DNA from: Perkinsus olseni | Taxonomy: Eukaryota > Perkinsozoa > Perkinsida > Perkinsidae | Length of the DNA: 64,000 nucleotides | Assembly (NCBI GenBank): GCA_013115135.1 | Contig: JABANP010000181.1 | Location: forward strand, 31,295-95,294 | Direction of reading: 5' to 3' | Part shown: piece by piece, positions 41,128-52,919 of the stretch | How positions within the stretch are numbered: the first letter of the stretch is position 1 | Layout of the letters: each line of letters starts with the position of its first letter | Position numbers and translations under genes: made by a program | Notes under the pieces: model-generated | What the model saw: the letters and a program-made list of their open reading frames with translations, nothing else | Told to the model about the DNA's origin: nothing | Database searches by the model: none

Positions 41128-44100
41128 CCCGATGGTATGTTCCTCGATGATGCTCCCGTTAGCCCCTTCGACGTGAGCTTCCCGTCAGCTCCCTTCGAGC
41201 CACTCCCCTTCCGCGAGAGTCAGTTTCTATCATCATATTCCGAGGAGAAGCTCTCTCGTTTGGATGTTTCATACAATAACCTTAAAACTTTTAACGCCGA
41301 TCACCAGCGGCCCGAAAGTCCATGAGTAACGACGAATGCATGCAACTCCCCATCGCATACAATTTTTGTCACCTTCATTGCCCGGAGCGGCAAAAATTGT
41401 ATGCATCAACACGTATGCACATACGTCACGTATGATACGTGCTTTCAGGTCCTGAATTCTAGGAATTTAGATGTACTGAGACATATGTACACTTTACACA
41501 GCGCGTGTAAGCCCATGGCGTATATGAACATACAAACATTTGAACGTATAGAAAACCCACATCGCACCTTGTGATTCTTCACAGAGGTGGTCAGTTTTTG
41601 GTCGTATTTCGCCGCCTCGGCTTCCAAGTTCTTGGGAGTCCTGACGATGAATACTACTCGACGAGGCGAACTAAGTGTTGGTTTGTTAGAGTGAGAATGG
41701 TCACTCAGCGCTGCAAACGCCCGAAACTACCAACAAGCATCATTTTCCGTTGCCACCGCGATCCGCTTCAAAGAAATGGACCATTGCCGGGACTGATAAA
41801 CTGAGGAAGTGCGGGACGATCAGATGACACACCGGTGAATGAAGTTACCTTCGGCGAGTGTATTCAACGGGCGAGATAGAAGCTTCTGCTAGAGTACACA
41901 TGGCAGCGCCATGTCTATGAGTCCCTCCCCCTTGCGTGCAGAATTATAGGTCGCGCTATAGACCTTTCCTCATCCCTCTTTCTCCAATTGAGTCTCACCT
42001 CCCTCCCTTGGTCCCTTAAGCATCGTACTTACCTCAGCTTGTGCTACTGGAGTCCAGTAACTGGACGGAACTGACGTACTGAATGACTCCGACAGGGACT
42101 CTTCGCCGACAAGAGTGAGACTCCGTAGTGCGTGTTGATGTCGAGACCGAGAGCTTCAGATTATCGCAGAAGAAGTGATAGCCATTTCGATGGCGACTAC
42201 GGGAGCTGCTTGTCCTGGACTAGGAGGTGCTCCATTGTCTCACGTGGGGTGAGCATCTCAGGGACCGCCCCGGATCTCATCCGACTGCACTTGGAATGAG
42301 CCGAGAGTGTGATTCATTCAAAACTTGGGCGCTTGGCGCTAGAAAAGAACGCTTCGTTTTCCACGACGCTGCGCTCGGGCTGTGGATCATTGGGTGGTAG
42401 GTGTGAGTCACGCCGTGTGACATACCTTCGGATGACGACGTGCAAGGCCAGGAAAAGGTCGCTGTTATCGTGGAATCCGAACCGGATTCGGTTGGAGCAC
42501 AGCTCATCATACGGATAGGCCAGAAGCTAGCGGTACGGTGGTACTCCAAAACAGTGCTTGTCTGCACTGTCACAATTCACTCACGCCTACCAATCTAACT
42601 TCACCATTGTCTACGACAATCGTGTTGTCGTCAACGCGGCTGAAAAGTCGGTCTAATCAGCGATGGTATCAATAAAAGAAGCCACAGAATGCTAGCGTTG
42701 CAGGCGTTACTCTAATGCTGGGCTAATGTTGAGCCCTCCCTCAGCGAACTCCGTACGGGACAGAGTGGCTGAGATTAGTCCCGCAGCGCCGTGAAATATT
42801 TCAAGTGAAATATTTCTGAATTTTTCAGAATTTTTCTGAAATTTTCAGAAATTTTTCTTCAAAACCCATTTTAAGCGATTCTGAGCCGGTTTCATAGCAC
42901 TTTCGACTCATATGGGCTCTCAGGCTCGTGGATACTATCTAGTCTGGGCGATAGTGCGTTCCCAGCTTGTGCAGTAGGTAGAAGGGCTGTTCTTCAAGAG
43001 CAGCGGGGCGGAGCGCGCGCCACGTATAATGGGTGCTACGTGCATTTTGCACTAATTGTGCTATCACCGATGCGGTGCAGTTCCGGTCTGGTATTCCTCA
43101 GTAGTTGTTCCCCCTTAGGTCTATAAGCGTCATCGTCGCTGGGGGTGGCCGGGTTCTCCGGTACCAAGTATAGACCAAACCTGCCACACACGCACAAGAC
43201 GTTGCTGCATGATGCAGCAACGTCCGTGTGGTACTAGGGAGCATTTTTTCAATAAAATTGAAAAATTGAAAAAATTTATTTTTTTTAAATTTTCAAAAAT
43301 TCTTCAGTAAATTTCCAGAGACGCATTTCCGAGGTAGACCACCTTAGAAATGTGTCACCGAAAATCTCTCCCAAGGTGGAGCACCGGCCGGCTCCTCGAG
43401 CAAGAAGGCGCTGCTGACAAAGACGAAGAAACGTCCTAGACGTTCGGAAGTTGAGTCCACGTGTTTACAATCTGTGATTGAGGTGTACTGAGAAATCTAC
43501 TGCACTGTTTGTGTTGAGTATCGGCAGCTTGACGGGAAATGGCCAAAAACGGCCGAAATAGGCCAAAATCGCTAAAATTTCGTAAAAAGTGAAAATTTCA
43601 CTGAAATTTTTTTCGGTGAAATATTTGAAATATTTCACTGAAACTTTCTTGAAATATTTCACTTTGAAATATTTCAGCCACCCTGGTACGGGATCATTCG
43701 TGTACTCAAGCCGAGCTCTCAGTAGCCAGGAACTATATCGTGCACCTCGACGGTAGCACGGCAGGGTGGTGAACTGTGGCCTCGGGTGGGCGCAGGTCTG
43801 CGCAAGCTGCTCTCCGCCTGCCCCTTCCGCCTCCTGGACGTGTCGCAGAATATCATTCAACACTTACAGATAAGAGATTTCTTTGAGGGGCCGTGTGGGA
43901 AGGGAATTCAGCTAGAGCGAAGTCGGGTTCCTCACTTTGTGACGTTCTCTATAAGAGGTCCTGGACGTCAGCTCCAACCACCTGGATTCACTGGAGGTGA
44001 TCTCAAAGACGAGCAGCCTACGGGCTCTGTGAGAAGAGAGGGAATGCTACTTTTGGATCTTCGAGGCCTTCGAAAAACCTGACAAAAATTACCGAGAGTT

Positions 44101-44600
44101 GTCGGAAAGGCCTTCATGACGAGCGACCGCCGATAGGACAACACTCGGGGGTCTACCGGCAGCCAGTAACTGGCTTCCTCCAGTCACCCGGTGACTGAAG
44201 GCACCCAGGGAGGGCTGTCACCGTAACTTCATCCCATAAGTTCATCGTCGCCGCGACAAGGTTGCGGAAATAAAAGAATAGATATACCTCGGGTAGATAC
44301 TTAGCGGGAAGACCATTTCACCGGTGATGCTCCGCAGGGCTCGAGCTCGGTTCTCTTGTATACTCACAGTGGAGATGTTAGAAGAACGGTAGGTCTGTGC
44401 GCCGATGGTCGTTGTTCATCGCGAGGACCTCCCAATGGGGAGAATGTGCTCAGTGCTCCGCTTTGCCGCAGCTCTGAAGGTTTTTCTGGCATTTTCAGGC
44501 TGCTCGGTCGGCCTTCAGTCGGTTGGAACTTAGAACTTCTAAGTTGGAAGTCCTCAAACTGGAAGATTTAGAGAACTTCTTCAGATAAACGAGTAGTTTA
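41128..44600 (+). pseudogene. Inverted, decayed copy of the LRR region (10.9-13.5 kb)
   Basis: Plus-strand order mirrors the minus-strand LRR genes. 41215-41330 (ESQFLSSYSEEKLSRLDVSY, matching gene A exon 1 with the same GTAACG donor), 42025-42130 (LRR-cap exon), 42430-42540 (VAVIVESEPDSVGAQLI), 43700-43860 (LLSACPFRLLDVSQNIIQHL), 43950-44040 (the VLDVSFNRL-type exon) and 44330-44590 match in series. Frame changes, lost splice sites and an inserted element at 42761-43685 show that it no longer works. A mirror-form insertion signature is at 41421-41442 (ATACG TCACGTAT g ATACGTGC). Confidence 0.75.
42761..43685. mobile_element. hAT-like MITE with 8-bp target duplication
   Basis: Ends CAGAGTGGCTGAG and, inverted, CAGGGTGGCTGAAATATTTC. 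The flanking 8-mer GTACGGGA occurs on both sides (42753-42760 and 43686-43693), the hallmark of hAT transposition. The subterminal parts are filled with GAAATATTTC and TTTTCAGAAA words. It has no coding capacity. It interrupts the decayed LRR copy. Confidence 0.85.
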
Positions 44601-45404
44601 TCTAGGTTAAAACCGGCGCGGAAAGATGCCGCGTTATATTGTGCGCACAGCGGGACACCTGTGGGTCCATTGCTCCCGGGTCCACAGGACGACCCGCACA
44701 GCGGGTCGTCCTCTTGACGCTCTCTTCTTTTTTTAAGGATTCCTTTTGTTTCCTTCATGAATGGGCTCATTGTGTGCGTGGATGGCCTTAGAGTATTGCT
44801 CTTGCGTCTGCCTGCAGAGGCCCATCCTTCTTGCGGTCGTGCGCGGGGCGCCTCGTGGGCGGCTGCCTGACTGCGTCAGTATTCAGGGTTGCGCGTGGAA
44901 CTACCGTATGGGTGTGGTCCGCCGTGACTCTTATCGTGAGCAGGCAGTGCTTAGCGCCGATCATTTTCCGGCCTTCCACGGGGCCATTCACCTGGCCCGG
45001 GGACACGCTGCTCACGCTTCACGCACGTGGCGTCTTCAGTAGCCTCGTTGCGTTGGCAACTCGAGGCCCTACTTGTCTTGTCGTACCCCCTCTCATTGGA
45101 GGCTTTATAAGACTGGTCCCTCACTCAGTCGAGGACTGGCTCGGCCACCCGCTTCTATCCGGGGGCCCGGCGGGTAGCGTCAGTCCGCACCCTTCATCAG
45201 CCTTGGGTTTTCTAGTCGTGTACCGTCGCCTCTCGGCTTGGGCTTCTGCCTCACCCTCGTAACCGTAGTGAATATGATATTCATAGCCCATGGGATATTC
45301 AGAATATCCCATGGGCTATTTGCGCTTCCCGCAGCCGCGCCGGTTATTCGTTCAAGTTGAACGGTTCAACTCTCCTGCTTGAAGCAAGCTGCTTCTCATT
45401 TCAG
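44601..45404. other. GC-rich stretch and hairpins, no supported gene
   Basis: 44690-44715 is an 11-bp-arm hairpin. 44760-45262 is GC-rich with an open frame of 143 codons starting at a TTG that I cannot assign. 45274-45312 holds a long hairpin (TAGCCCATGGGATATTC, loop a). 45348-45369 is a 14-bp signature (TCGTTCAA g TTGAACGG TTCAA) in the relic of intron 6 of copy 3. Confidence 0.5.
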
Positions 45405-45936
45405 TCTGATGGTGACTTCTTCCCTGTCAACATGGCGGGGTTGAGTAATGGAGATGTCATGATATACTTTAGACGGTGAGTCACTCGGCTTCCTCACTGC
45501 ACCAGCGACCAGCTTGCCTTCCGATTAGCCCGGGGGACGAGGGTGAGGAGGCAATGAGGATCGGTTTTGTCCCTTCGAGAGACGTCACCCTGGCTAATAG
45601 CCAGCGGCTTCAAGTATGATTTGTGGTACCACTGTTTCACCTCGACGCATAGCCAGTGGCTATGACGTGCGTAAGCTGAGAGCGGCGGGTGCCTAAGCTG
45701 TAGTCCGCCGATGAGACTTCGACGCCATACTAAGTAAGAAGTATTCCTCGTTGCGGCTGTGGTTAATATCTAGAATTGTCGCAATGGGAAGCTTCTTTGA
45801 TAGGTTCAATATCGGCAGACCATCAGGGTTGGCCATCCGTGAGGATACAGACAATCGTGTTTTCGTCTACACTTCAAGTGAAAGTACCACCGGCGGGGGT
45901 CCAACCCTACTCACGGTTTTCGAGTGGATAGCGTAA
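45405..45936 (+). pseudogene. Secreted-protein gene copy 3, last three exons only
   Basis: Exon 7 (45405-45475, 71 nt as in the other copies) reads FFPVNMAGLSNGDVMIYFRR. Exon 8 begins after 45530 but its middle (about 45599-45660) is inverted relative to copies 1 and 2. Exon 9 (45804-45936, 133 nt) is intact, with IREDTDNRVFVYTSSES and a TAA stop. Exons 1-6 are missing. The inversion destroys the reading frame. Confidence 0.85.
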
Positions 45937-47739
45937 AGACGCCTTCGACCTCATGAACCTCTAATTTTTCACCCATCTGCATGAGCTTTGTGGTAAGTAT
46001 GATACGTTATGGCATTCTGTACTAGCCGTTCTTCGAAGGCTTCGCTTAACATGCTCCCCTCTGAGGAGAGAGCATGTTCTGAGGAGACTCCTCATCCTTC
46101 TCTCGAGCACACTCCTCATCTTTCTTCGTCTCTCATTTCATTGTTATTCACAACTTGTCAACGCTCGGCGTTTTCAACTCACCATAGCCCTGGAAAAGCC
46201 AGACTACAGTAAAAGATATGTGTTGCGTTCAGTCCGGTCGTTTTTCGGTCGTCAGTAATCGTCAATGGTCGATGGAATTGTGTTCCGATTCGGAACTTCC
46301 GAAGCTCGGGAGGCCACTCATTCCAATTGTCGCTTACGTCTCACGGAGTGGCGGAAGTCCTATGAATCTAAATTTCTCCGTAGCTTCATTCAAACGCCTA
46401 ACTGAGCGATCAAGTCTCAAAGCGATTGCCGTTCGCCTTACACCATTCGACCTCACTTGTTGACTCGTGACTCTAGAGGCCACTCCGTCAGCTGCAGTCC
46501 CGGAATCCTGACCTCTAGAATTCAATGCCATAAGGGATTAGTAGGAATGAAAACTAGTAGCCATAAACTTAGTAGTACAGAGCTCAACCACACCAGCTTT
46601 GTGTGCTATGATACGCAATCTCCTGGACGGTTACAGCACTTCACAACTTATCGGAGTCGACGAGTCAGTAGGTGACCTACTGTAGGTCGCAGTCAGTCGC
46701 GGTCCAAAATTTTCCGTTCTCTGAGATTCGCTCTCATATTTTTCTGCAATACATCTGGCGGATATGCTAGCGATGTGACACCGCCGAATCGGCGACGCCG
46801 CACGGTGTGCAAAAATTCAAAGTGTCCTAAGCAAAAAATCCATCGTAGGTTTGCATACTCCGATTCAGGGCATCGACATAAAGCTTTCCTAGACGAATTC
46901 AGAGCCCTGAATTCGTCTATCTGCCACGTCTCTCAGCACGAAAGGCGCCGGATGTCACACCAATTTTGCATAATAGTGTTCTTCAAAACTCTTCCGTCGC
47001 CAGCTGCTACGGTCTTCCCCAGCTGCTGCAGACTGCGGCGGCCTGCGGTCTTCGGCAGTAAGCAAAATTGCAGGACCTCGTTCTTCAGCAGCCAACCCCA
47101 CCGCATCAGTCTACGCGGCTGGCCCCGCTGCTAGTCCGGTGACATCCTTCGTTGATGCCGTTCCGGGAACGGCCAGAAGTGTCCGTGTCAATGGTCACAC
47201 ATCGACTGCTTGATAGTATCAAGTTGATACACATCGGTGTAATTATCATTGGTTACCCATCCACCTCAGTGTACACAGCGGTGCCACTAGCGGCATCACA
47301 TAGTAGTAGCCTCTGAGATTGCCTTCGGTATTCATTCGACTCACAACGCATCCGTCGGACGGTCGGGAGCAAACTTATCATGGGCTACCCATGTGGGTAT
47401 TTCAACCACCCATGATAAGTTTGCTCATCAACTACCGTAGTTGATGGAGCACGCTACTCAGGTTACCATAAAACTCGCGATAATCAACTAGTAGCAGCCT
47501 CCCCGACCATTCACCACTTGCTATCTCTCAAAAAGATACTCCGCCAACCACCCTTGTCATGAGCGATATTGAGTTGTGTCAGCTTCATACTCACTGTGAT
47601 CACTCAACACGTTGACCGATTCGATCAACTAATAATAAAAGACGCGTCTGAAAAAAGGGAATTAGATAATGCAATCTAGCTATGATTATGGCGATTTGGA
47701 TGGGATATATGTGTAGGAAATGAAATGTGCAGATTATCA
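45937..47739. other. Duplicated flank and unassigned DNA
   Basis: 45937-46460 matches the 3' flanks of copies 1 and 2. 46920-47160 matches 30380-30600. 47386-47455 contains nested inverted repeats around aaacttatcatgggc. No gene is supported. Confidence 0.5.
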
Positions 47740-48717
47740 CTACGGAGCAGAAGGGGAGTATTCGGTGCAAATAGAGGGACCACACAACTGATCACCGCTT
47801 TTGCAGACCGGGACGTGCAACCACCATTTACAATAGGATTCACCGTCCGTCGGTGACGGGTTCTGGTCCTCGCAGTAAGCATCACAATTGACGTCTGGTC
47901 CAGAGTGGCGGTCCTGGGGCACGACTGTACCCGGGGGCTCCCCAGTACTGCAATAGCTCGGGCCACACTGTTGATCACCTCCACGACAAACGGGTCCTGA
48001 TTTCCACCATTTACAATAAGAGCTGTCGTCATTCAAAGACTGGCAGTAGGAATCGCAGGGCGCCGAGTGATGAGGATGACCACTGACTTCGTCTACTTGG
48101 GGAGGGGGAGTCTGTGGGGCCGGCCAGTCTTGCGATTTGCACTCGTCAACGTCGCCGCATGCCTGGTTGCCGTCCTTACACACTGGTACATCCAACCACC
48201 ATTTACAGAAGGAGCCCTCGTCGTTGTTCATGCTCTGGCACATCAAATCGCACTCACCATAATAGAGGCCATCACCTTTGGGTCCTTCTGGGCTGATGTT
48301 CTTGTTTGCCAATTCGCAGAGACTCTGGGTCCCGCAAGGTTGATCCCCACCAATACACACAGCGTATTCTAGCCACCATTTACAATAAGAATCTTCATCA
48401 TTGTTCATCACTTGGCAGTAGCGGTCACAGTCGCCCCTGATCTGGTTGATGTTGAGCCCTATTGATGGTGTTGATGTCGTTGTAGTCGTCGCTTCATGAG
48501 CAACGTATCCGGGATTGGCGATGGGTGGTATGTCCCCTTTGCCACAAGGCGGGCCGGCCGGAGTGCATTTCATCTCTCCGTCGAGTACAACCATACAGGT
48601 GCTTGTCGCGCCATTATGGTACCGACAATAATCATCCCAATCCCTCCCCAAAGATCGCACGGCCGATAAGCATAATATCGACCAAGCGACTGGACTGATG
48701 CGATGGATTGATCTCAT
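47740..48717 (-). CDS. Secreted protein with five Cys-rich repeats
   Basis: 325 residues from ATG 48717, chosen because it begins a signal peptide (MRSIHRISPVAWSILCLSAV); an in-frame ATG at 48810 would put 31 charged residues in front. Four clear repeats follow the pattern C-D-x2-C-x3-N-x-D, then YCKWW, then PVC-x-G-D-Q-x-CG, starting CDRYC, CDLMC, CDSYC and CDAYC. A divergent first one (DDYCRYHN) precedes them. Linkers are rich in Pro, Thr and Ser, including a TTTTT run. Six cysteines per unit suggest small disulphide-bonded modules on an extracellular protein. No intron is needed. I do not know the function. A relic of its 5' region is at 30.26 kb. Confidence 0.85.
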   Translation of the reverse strand: MRSIHRISPVAWSILCLSAVRSLGRDWDDYCRYHNGATSTCMVVLDGEMKCTPAGPPCGKGDIPPIANPGYVAHEATTTTTSTPSIGLNINQIRGDCDRYCQVMNNDEDSYCKWWLEYAVCIGGDQPCGTQSLCELANKNISPEGPKGDGLYYGECDLMCQSMNNDEGSFCKWWLDVPVCKDGNQACGDVDECKSQDWPAPQTPPPQVDEVSGHPHHSAPCDSYCQSLNDDSSYCKWWKSGPVCRGGDQQCGPSYCSTGEPPGTVVPQDRHSGPDVNCDAYCEDQNPSPTDGESYCKWWLHVPVCKSGDQLCGPSICTEYSPSAP

Positions 48718-48830
48718 GGCGCTCGAGAGGTCAGAGTGCTGCTGATGCCTCGCCGACGCCCAGCCGTTTCGGATCCTCTTCTTTTGGTAGCGCCCACGCG
48801 AAGCGCCCATTGCGAATCGTGCGTAAGCCT

Positions 48831-49522
48831 GGGGCCTATTTCACAAGGGCTCATAAGGAGCAAAAATTGTAAGGTGCCTTACGGTTTTCTCGTAAGTCGC
48901 TTTCACATCCTCACGATTCGAGTCGTAAGGGTAAGGTGCCATGAGGCTCCTCACCATAAGGCACCTTACCGTAAGGCTCCTTACATAAGGAGGGGTAAGA
49001 AAGCGCTCCTAACGTAAGGCTATTTCACGAAAGGCCTTTTGGCATGCCTCCTTACGGACCTTACGTAAGGTGCCATAGGGTACCTTCGGGGGTTTCCTAC
49101 GCGGACTTACCACGTGCGCCTTACGGGATTTTTGCGGTTTCGCTCCGCTCATGGCTTGACCCGCATCGGTACTCCCTGGGAAAGTTCAATTCTCGCTCCA
49201 CGAACTTTCTCGGACATTTCGGACTTGAAGGAATTACCTCATGTTTCTACTTTCACTCGCCGTTTTCCTTGAGATGTGCTGAGATAGCAAGACTTCCCCC
49301 TAGTTGTACTGAATTTTTTCTCAAAGCTACGTGTCTTCACGGCTGCATTTCGCTTATTAGCCACCGTAAGGTGCCCTTCATAAGGTGCACCTTACGGATA
49401 GGTGCATAAGGTGCAAGGAGCGATTTCTTGTGAAAGAAGTCTCCTTGCGTCGTAAGGCACCTTGCTCCTTGCACCTATCCGTGAGGTGCTCCGTGAGGAG
49501 CATTTCTTGTGAAATAGGCCCC
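48831..49522. mobile_element. Inverted-repeat element, GGGGCC family, member 3
   Basis: Ends GGGGCCTATTTCACAAGGG and, inverted, GGGGCCTATTTCACAAGAA. Both ends are crowded with CCTTACG/CGTAAGG and AAGGTGCC words. The middle (49140-49330) is unique. It lies just upstream of the Cys-rich gene, 114 bp from its start codon. Confidence 0.8.
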
Positions 49523-49695
49523 TGATACGGGATTCTGCGCACGTCCATGTGCTTGCGTCCATAGCATACCGTAGATTCCATAGCTAATTGTTGCGGTTGT
49601 TGGTTGGACTGCGCGCGCGCTGCTCTTACTCTACTCTACAGTCACTCCTCTAAGTCTCCTTCTACAAGTTCACTAGTTATTGCGTTACCGAGTTC

Positions 49696-50271
49696 CAGGG
49701 TGGCTGAAGGCTGAGGAAGAATCATTCTTCCCTTCCCCAATAATTCCCGTTTTAGTTCCCGGGAATAATGGCCGGCGTGGAAGGGGACGAATAGACCTCA
49801 TTTGGGGAACTATCATGAAAATTGCCCTTCGGCCATGAAAACCCAAAATCAAAGCCCGGAAAACGCTGAGGAACCTTTTTGGCAGCCCTCTTGTCCGCTA
49901 GGCCAGAGAAAATTAGTGTAATGACCTTGAGCCCTGTCATTTTTCACGATTCACCCGTTCGGGGGTACACTCATCGAAGAGCGCAAGTACTGGGGCCCCT
50001 AGTATGCTATCCGCTATCTAGCCTCTTATCATCATCGACACAACCGGTCGGACCGGTGAGGCACGTTTTCATCGTAGTGGAGGCGTTTTATATGAACATG
50101 ATAGCAACAAAGGCAGGAGTCGCTCAGAAATACAGGTTCGTCGATATTTCATACATAATTTGTATAATTTCCGAAAAGGCAGATATTATTCCCCGAAATA
50201 ATTCCTTTCTTCCCTTCCCCGGGAATATTCCCGGGAACTATGGGAATAATTCCCCACTTTCAGCCACCCTG
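49696..50271. mobile_element. hAT-like MITE, CAGGGTGGCTGAA family, second member
   Basis: Ends CAGGGTGGCTGAAGG and, inverted, CAGGGTGGCTGAAAGTGGGG. The subterminal words are GGGAATAATTCCC and TTCCCGGGAA. I see no matching 8-mer duplication at its borders. Confidence 0.75.
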
Positions 50272-52919
50272 TTTGGCCTATAGCGACGCTATAATAGCGT
50301 GATCTGTTGCGTAATGCAGTACGTATACTCATGAACACGAGTGCAAGGCACAAGATGATATGAGTTCCTCACAGTAAGAGAGCACGCTCGCACTGAGCCC
50401 GGCTCAGTGAGCCGCTAGACATGCAACATGAGATCAGGTGAATAGTGCGCGGCCGCTTACAAAATTTCTCTCGGCGGAGGCGCGTCCAACCAGGTTCAAC
50501 CTTTCAGACAGTGGGATATGGATCTCATTGCCGTTGGGGAATTCTTGCCGATTTTCGTGCGAAAGATAATTTGTAGAAGTCTGCACGCCCTGTACGGAGG
50601 TTGCTCGGCGTCCATGAAAATTGTGAAACGTGCACCATTTTGGCAGCGAAGCGTAGTTCTGTCCCCTTCGTGCGCCGCGTCGCCTCAGTCGTACGTGCGA
50701 AATGGTTGGTTCCTGTCGTGGGTGTTTTCGTTTGGCATGGAATCACTCCCGGACCAAGAGGATTGCAGCGAGACACTCGATGTGGTCAAAAAACCTTACC
50801 TTTTGCCATGGTAAGGCGAACCGGTGGCAAGAGAAAGCTTCGCGGCGTTTGACTGTAGTAACTTGAGAGGTCTTCAAAGCATACTAAACTTCATTTCCAT
50901 ACCAGCGAGGAATTTCGGACGGTGCTCGCGAAAGCTCTAACAGAGGGCACTTCCCACGTCTGAGACGTTTCGAGGTTGACAGGCGCGTGTTTAGGGGAGA
51001 AATTTTCTGACTCTCACACCGCATTCGGGGAAGATCGAGTCAAAGTGCCGTAGACACAATCTCCATCACCAAACGGTACGCCGAGAAGCCGGAGGCTCAT
51101 GAGAGATGCTTTTTGAGTGGCCCGATCGACCCACTGCGTGGGCACCCCGATCGGGCCCTATCTGAGAGTCTGGTGTTGAGACTACTTGGCAGCGAGCTCC
51201 GAGGTCGGACGTCGTTACCTCCGCAAAGAAGAGTTTCCAGCAAAGCCCACGAGGGACAGTCGAAGCCAATCGGTTGCATCAGGATATGTCCAGATCGACA
51301 ACCCTCTTTCGTGAAGCATGCGGAGAGATAGCTGCGCTAAACTCCTCTATGCGGAGACTATGCAAGGTTAATCATCTTTCTGGCTCCAGCACGGTTCTTG
51401 ACTCGATATCCTGTATAGGTGCTGATCTCGCAGACTCTGCAGAGCGGTCGGTGTGATCTTCGCCAGAAACGAACCGTTTACTCATTCTTCAGGTATGGGC
51501 CTTGCTGCATACCACCCTTCGAAACTTGCTGTCACCTCTCGAAGTCGTGGATCTGATCACCGTGATTCACGGCTCTTCTCCTAGCGCCCTCGCCCTGTTT
51601 GTGTGTGCTTGAGATGTTCGACGAGCGGCTGCGTCAACAATCGACACAGTCTGTAACAGCTACGGGGGGCAGGTAGCCCGCCCTGTACTCCTAATCCGAT
51701 CGCGTTAGGGCAAACTTCTCTCTATGGACTATCGGATAGTCACTATCTCGCATTTCAACCTTAGCGATTTCCCCACACATGGAGTTTGAACGACTCTTGT
51801 CCTACTGAGAGCGATTAAACTCTCACTTAGTAGCCACGGGCACCCAGAATTGTCATCGGTAACTCATATGGGTCTCTTAGACAAGTTATGGTTCCGTGAT
51901 GTGGAGCCGTTGCACGCATGACCCGATGGGGAGAGTGGCCATTCAACGCAATATGTTCTCACAGAGTAAGCTGACGATCCCAACCCCAATGGGACTGCTC
52001 GACGATCTGGAGTGCGAATGCACCAACGGCGTAGGTACCACCATTGAATATGACGGGGGTTCATAGTATGAACTTCATACTAAGCCAGCGCGTCTCGGGG
52101 AACGCACGCATGCTCATATGCATGTCCAAACGCATGCCCAACGCTAGAGAACGCATGACTGCGCAGGATCCGTAATCGCTTATAACTTCATAGCCAGAGC
52201 GCTAATAGCTAGCTGGGAGTAACGAACAGAACCGGTAACTTCTCCCAAACCTATTCCCCGAATTTCAGCCTCATACCTGCTGCGCACTGAAAATAAAGTA
52301 ACACGATACCACGAATCACGATTTGCTACAACTAGTCTATGGGTCTTGCAGGGTCCGTGGGGTGACTTCCGCGCTCGCCCGGGGGCCCCAACCCCGGAGC
52401 GCGAAAGGGCGCCTTCGGCGTGCAATTAAGCTTTTGGCAAAGCAAGTTCGCGCCTGCACGCAGGCTCGGGCCGAAGCATATGGGTAGAAGATCTATTCTG
52501 CGCTATATTTCCGTTCTACTGTAGAACCCAATTAGAGCTTCATCCTCCTCATTCACACCGGAAGTTATATTGTAGACAGTGTCTGCTAGACTCCATCTCT
52601 GTGGACGAATTTGTCGTCACCCTGAGCTGTAGTGATGACCAGAAATTGAGCCGGGAAGCGCCAAGTTAAGACGGAGTTGATTGTTGAGAGATTGGAGATA
52701 CTACGAAAAAGGCCGACGTTGAACGAAAGCAAAAATCTTAACCGTACGATGGAAGCTTAGATGGGAGAGGCCCGAGGCCTGCCCGTCACCGTGTCACCAA
52801 GTGGTAACGGGGCGGCGTCACGCTCGACTTCGCTCCGCTGTGTGAACGCCGCGCTGCCGCCATCGGCTTGGCAAATCTGCAGGCGAGTTCTTTGACTCGG
52901 CAATACGAGTTGGCCTTTA
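50272..52919. other. No supported gene
   Basis: Frames at 50518-50852 overlap without motifs. 51113-51155 contains an inverted repeat (GCCCGATCG...CGATCGGGC). 52065-52090 and others are short hairpins with a 3-nt loop. Nothing else could be assigned in 2.6 kb. Confidence 0.4.

Noticed and set aside
44831..45262. 143-codon frame in a GC-rich stretch
   Set aside because: It starts only from a TTG, overlaps another open frame on the opposite strand and shows no motif; GC richness alone lengthens open frames.
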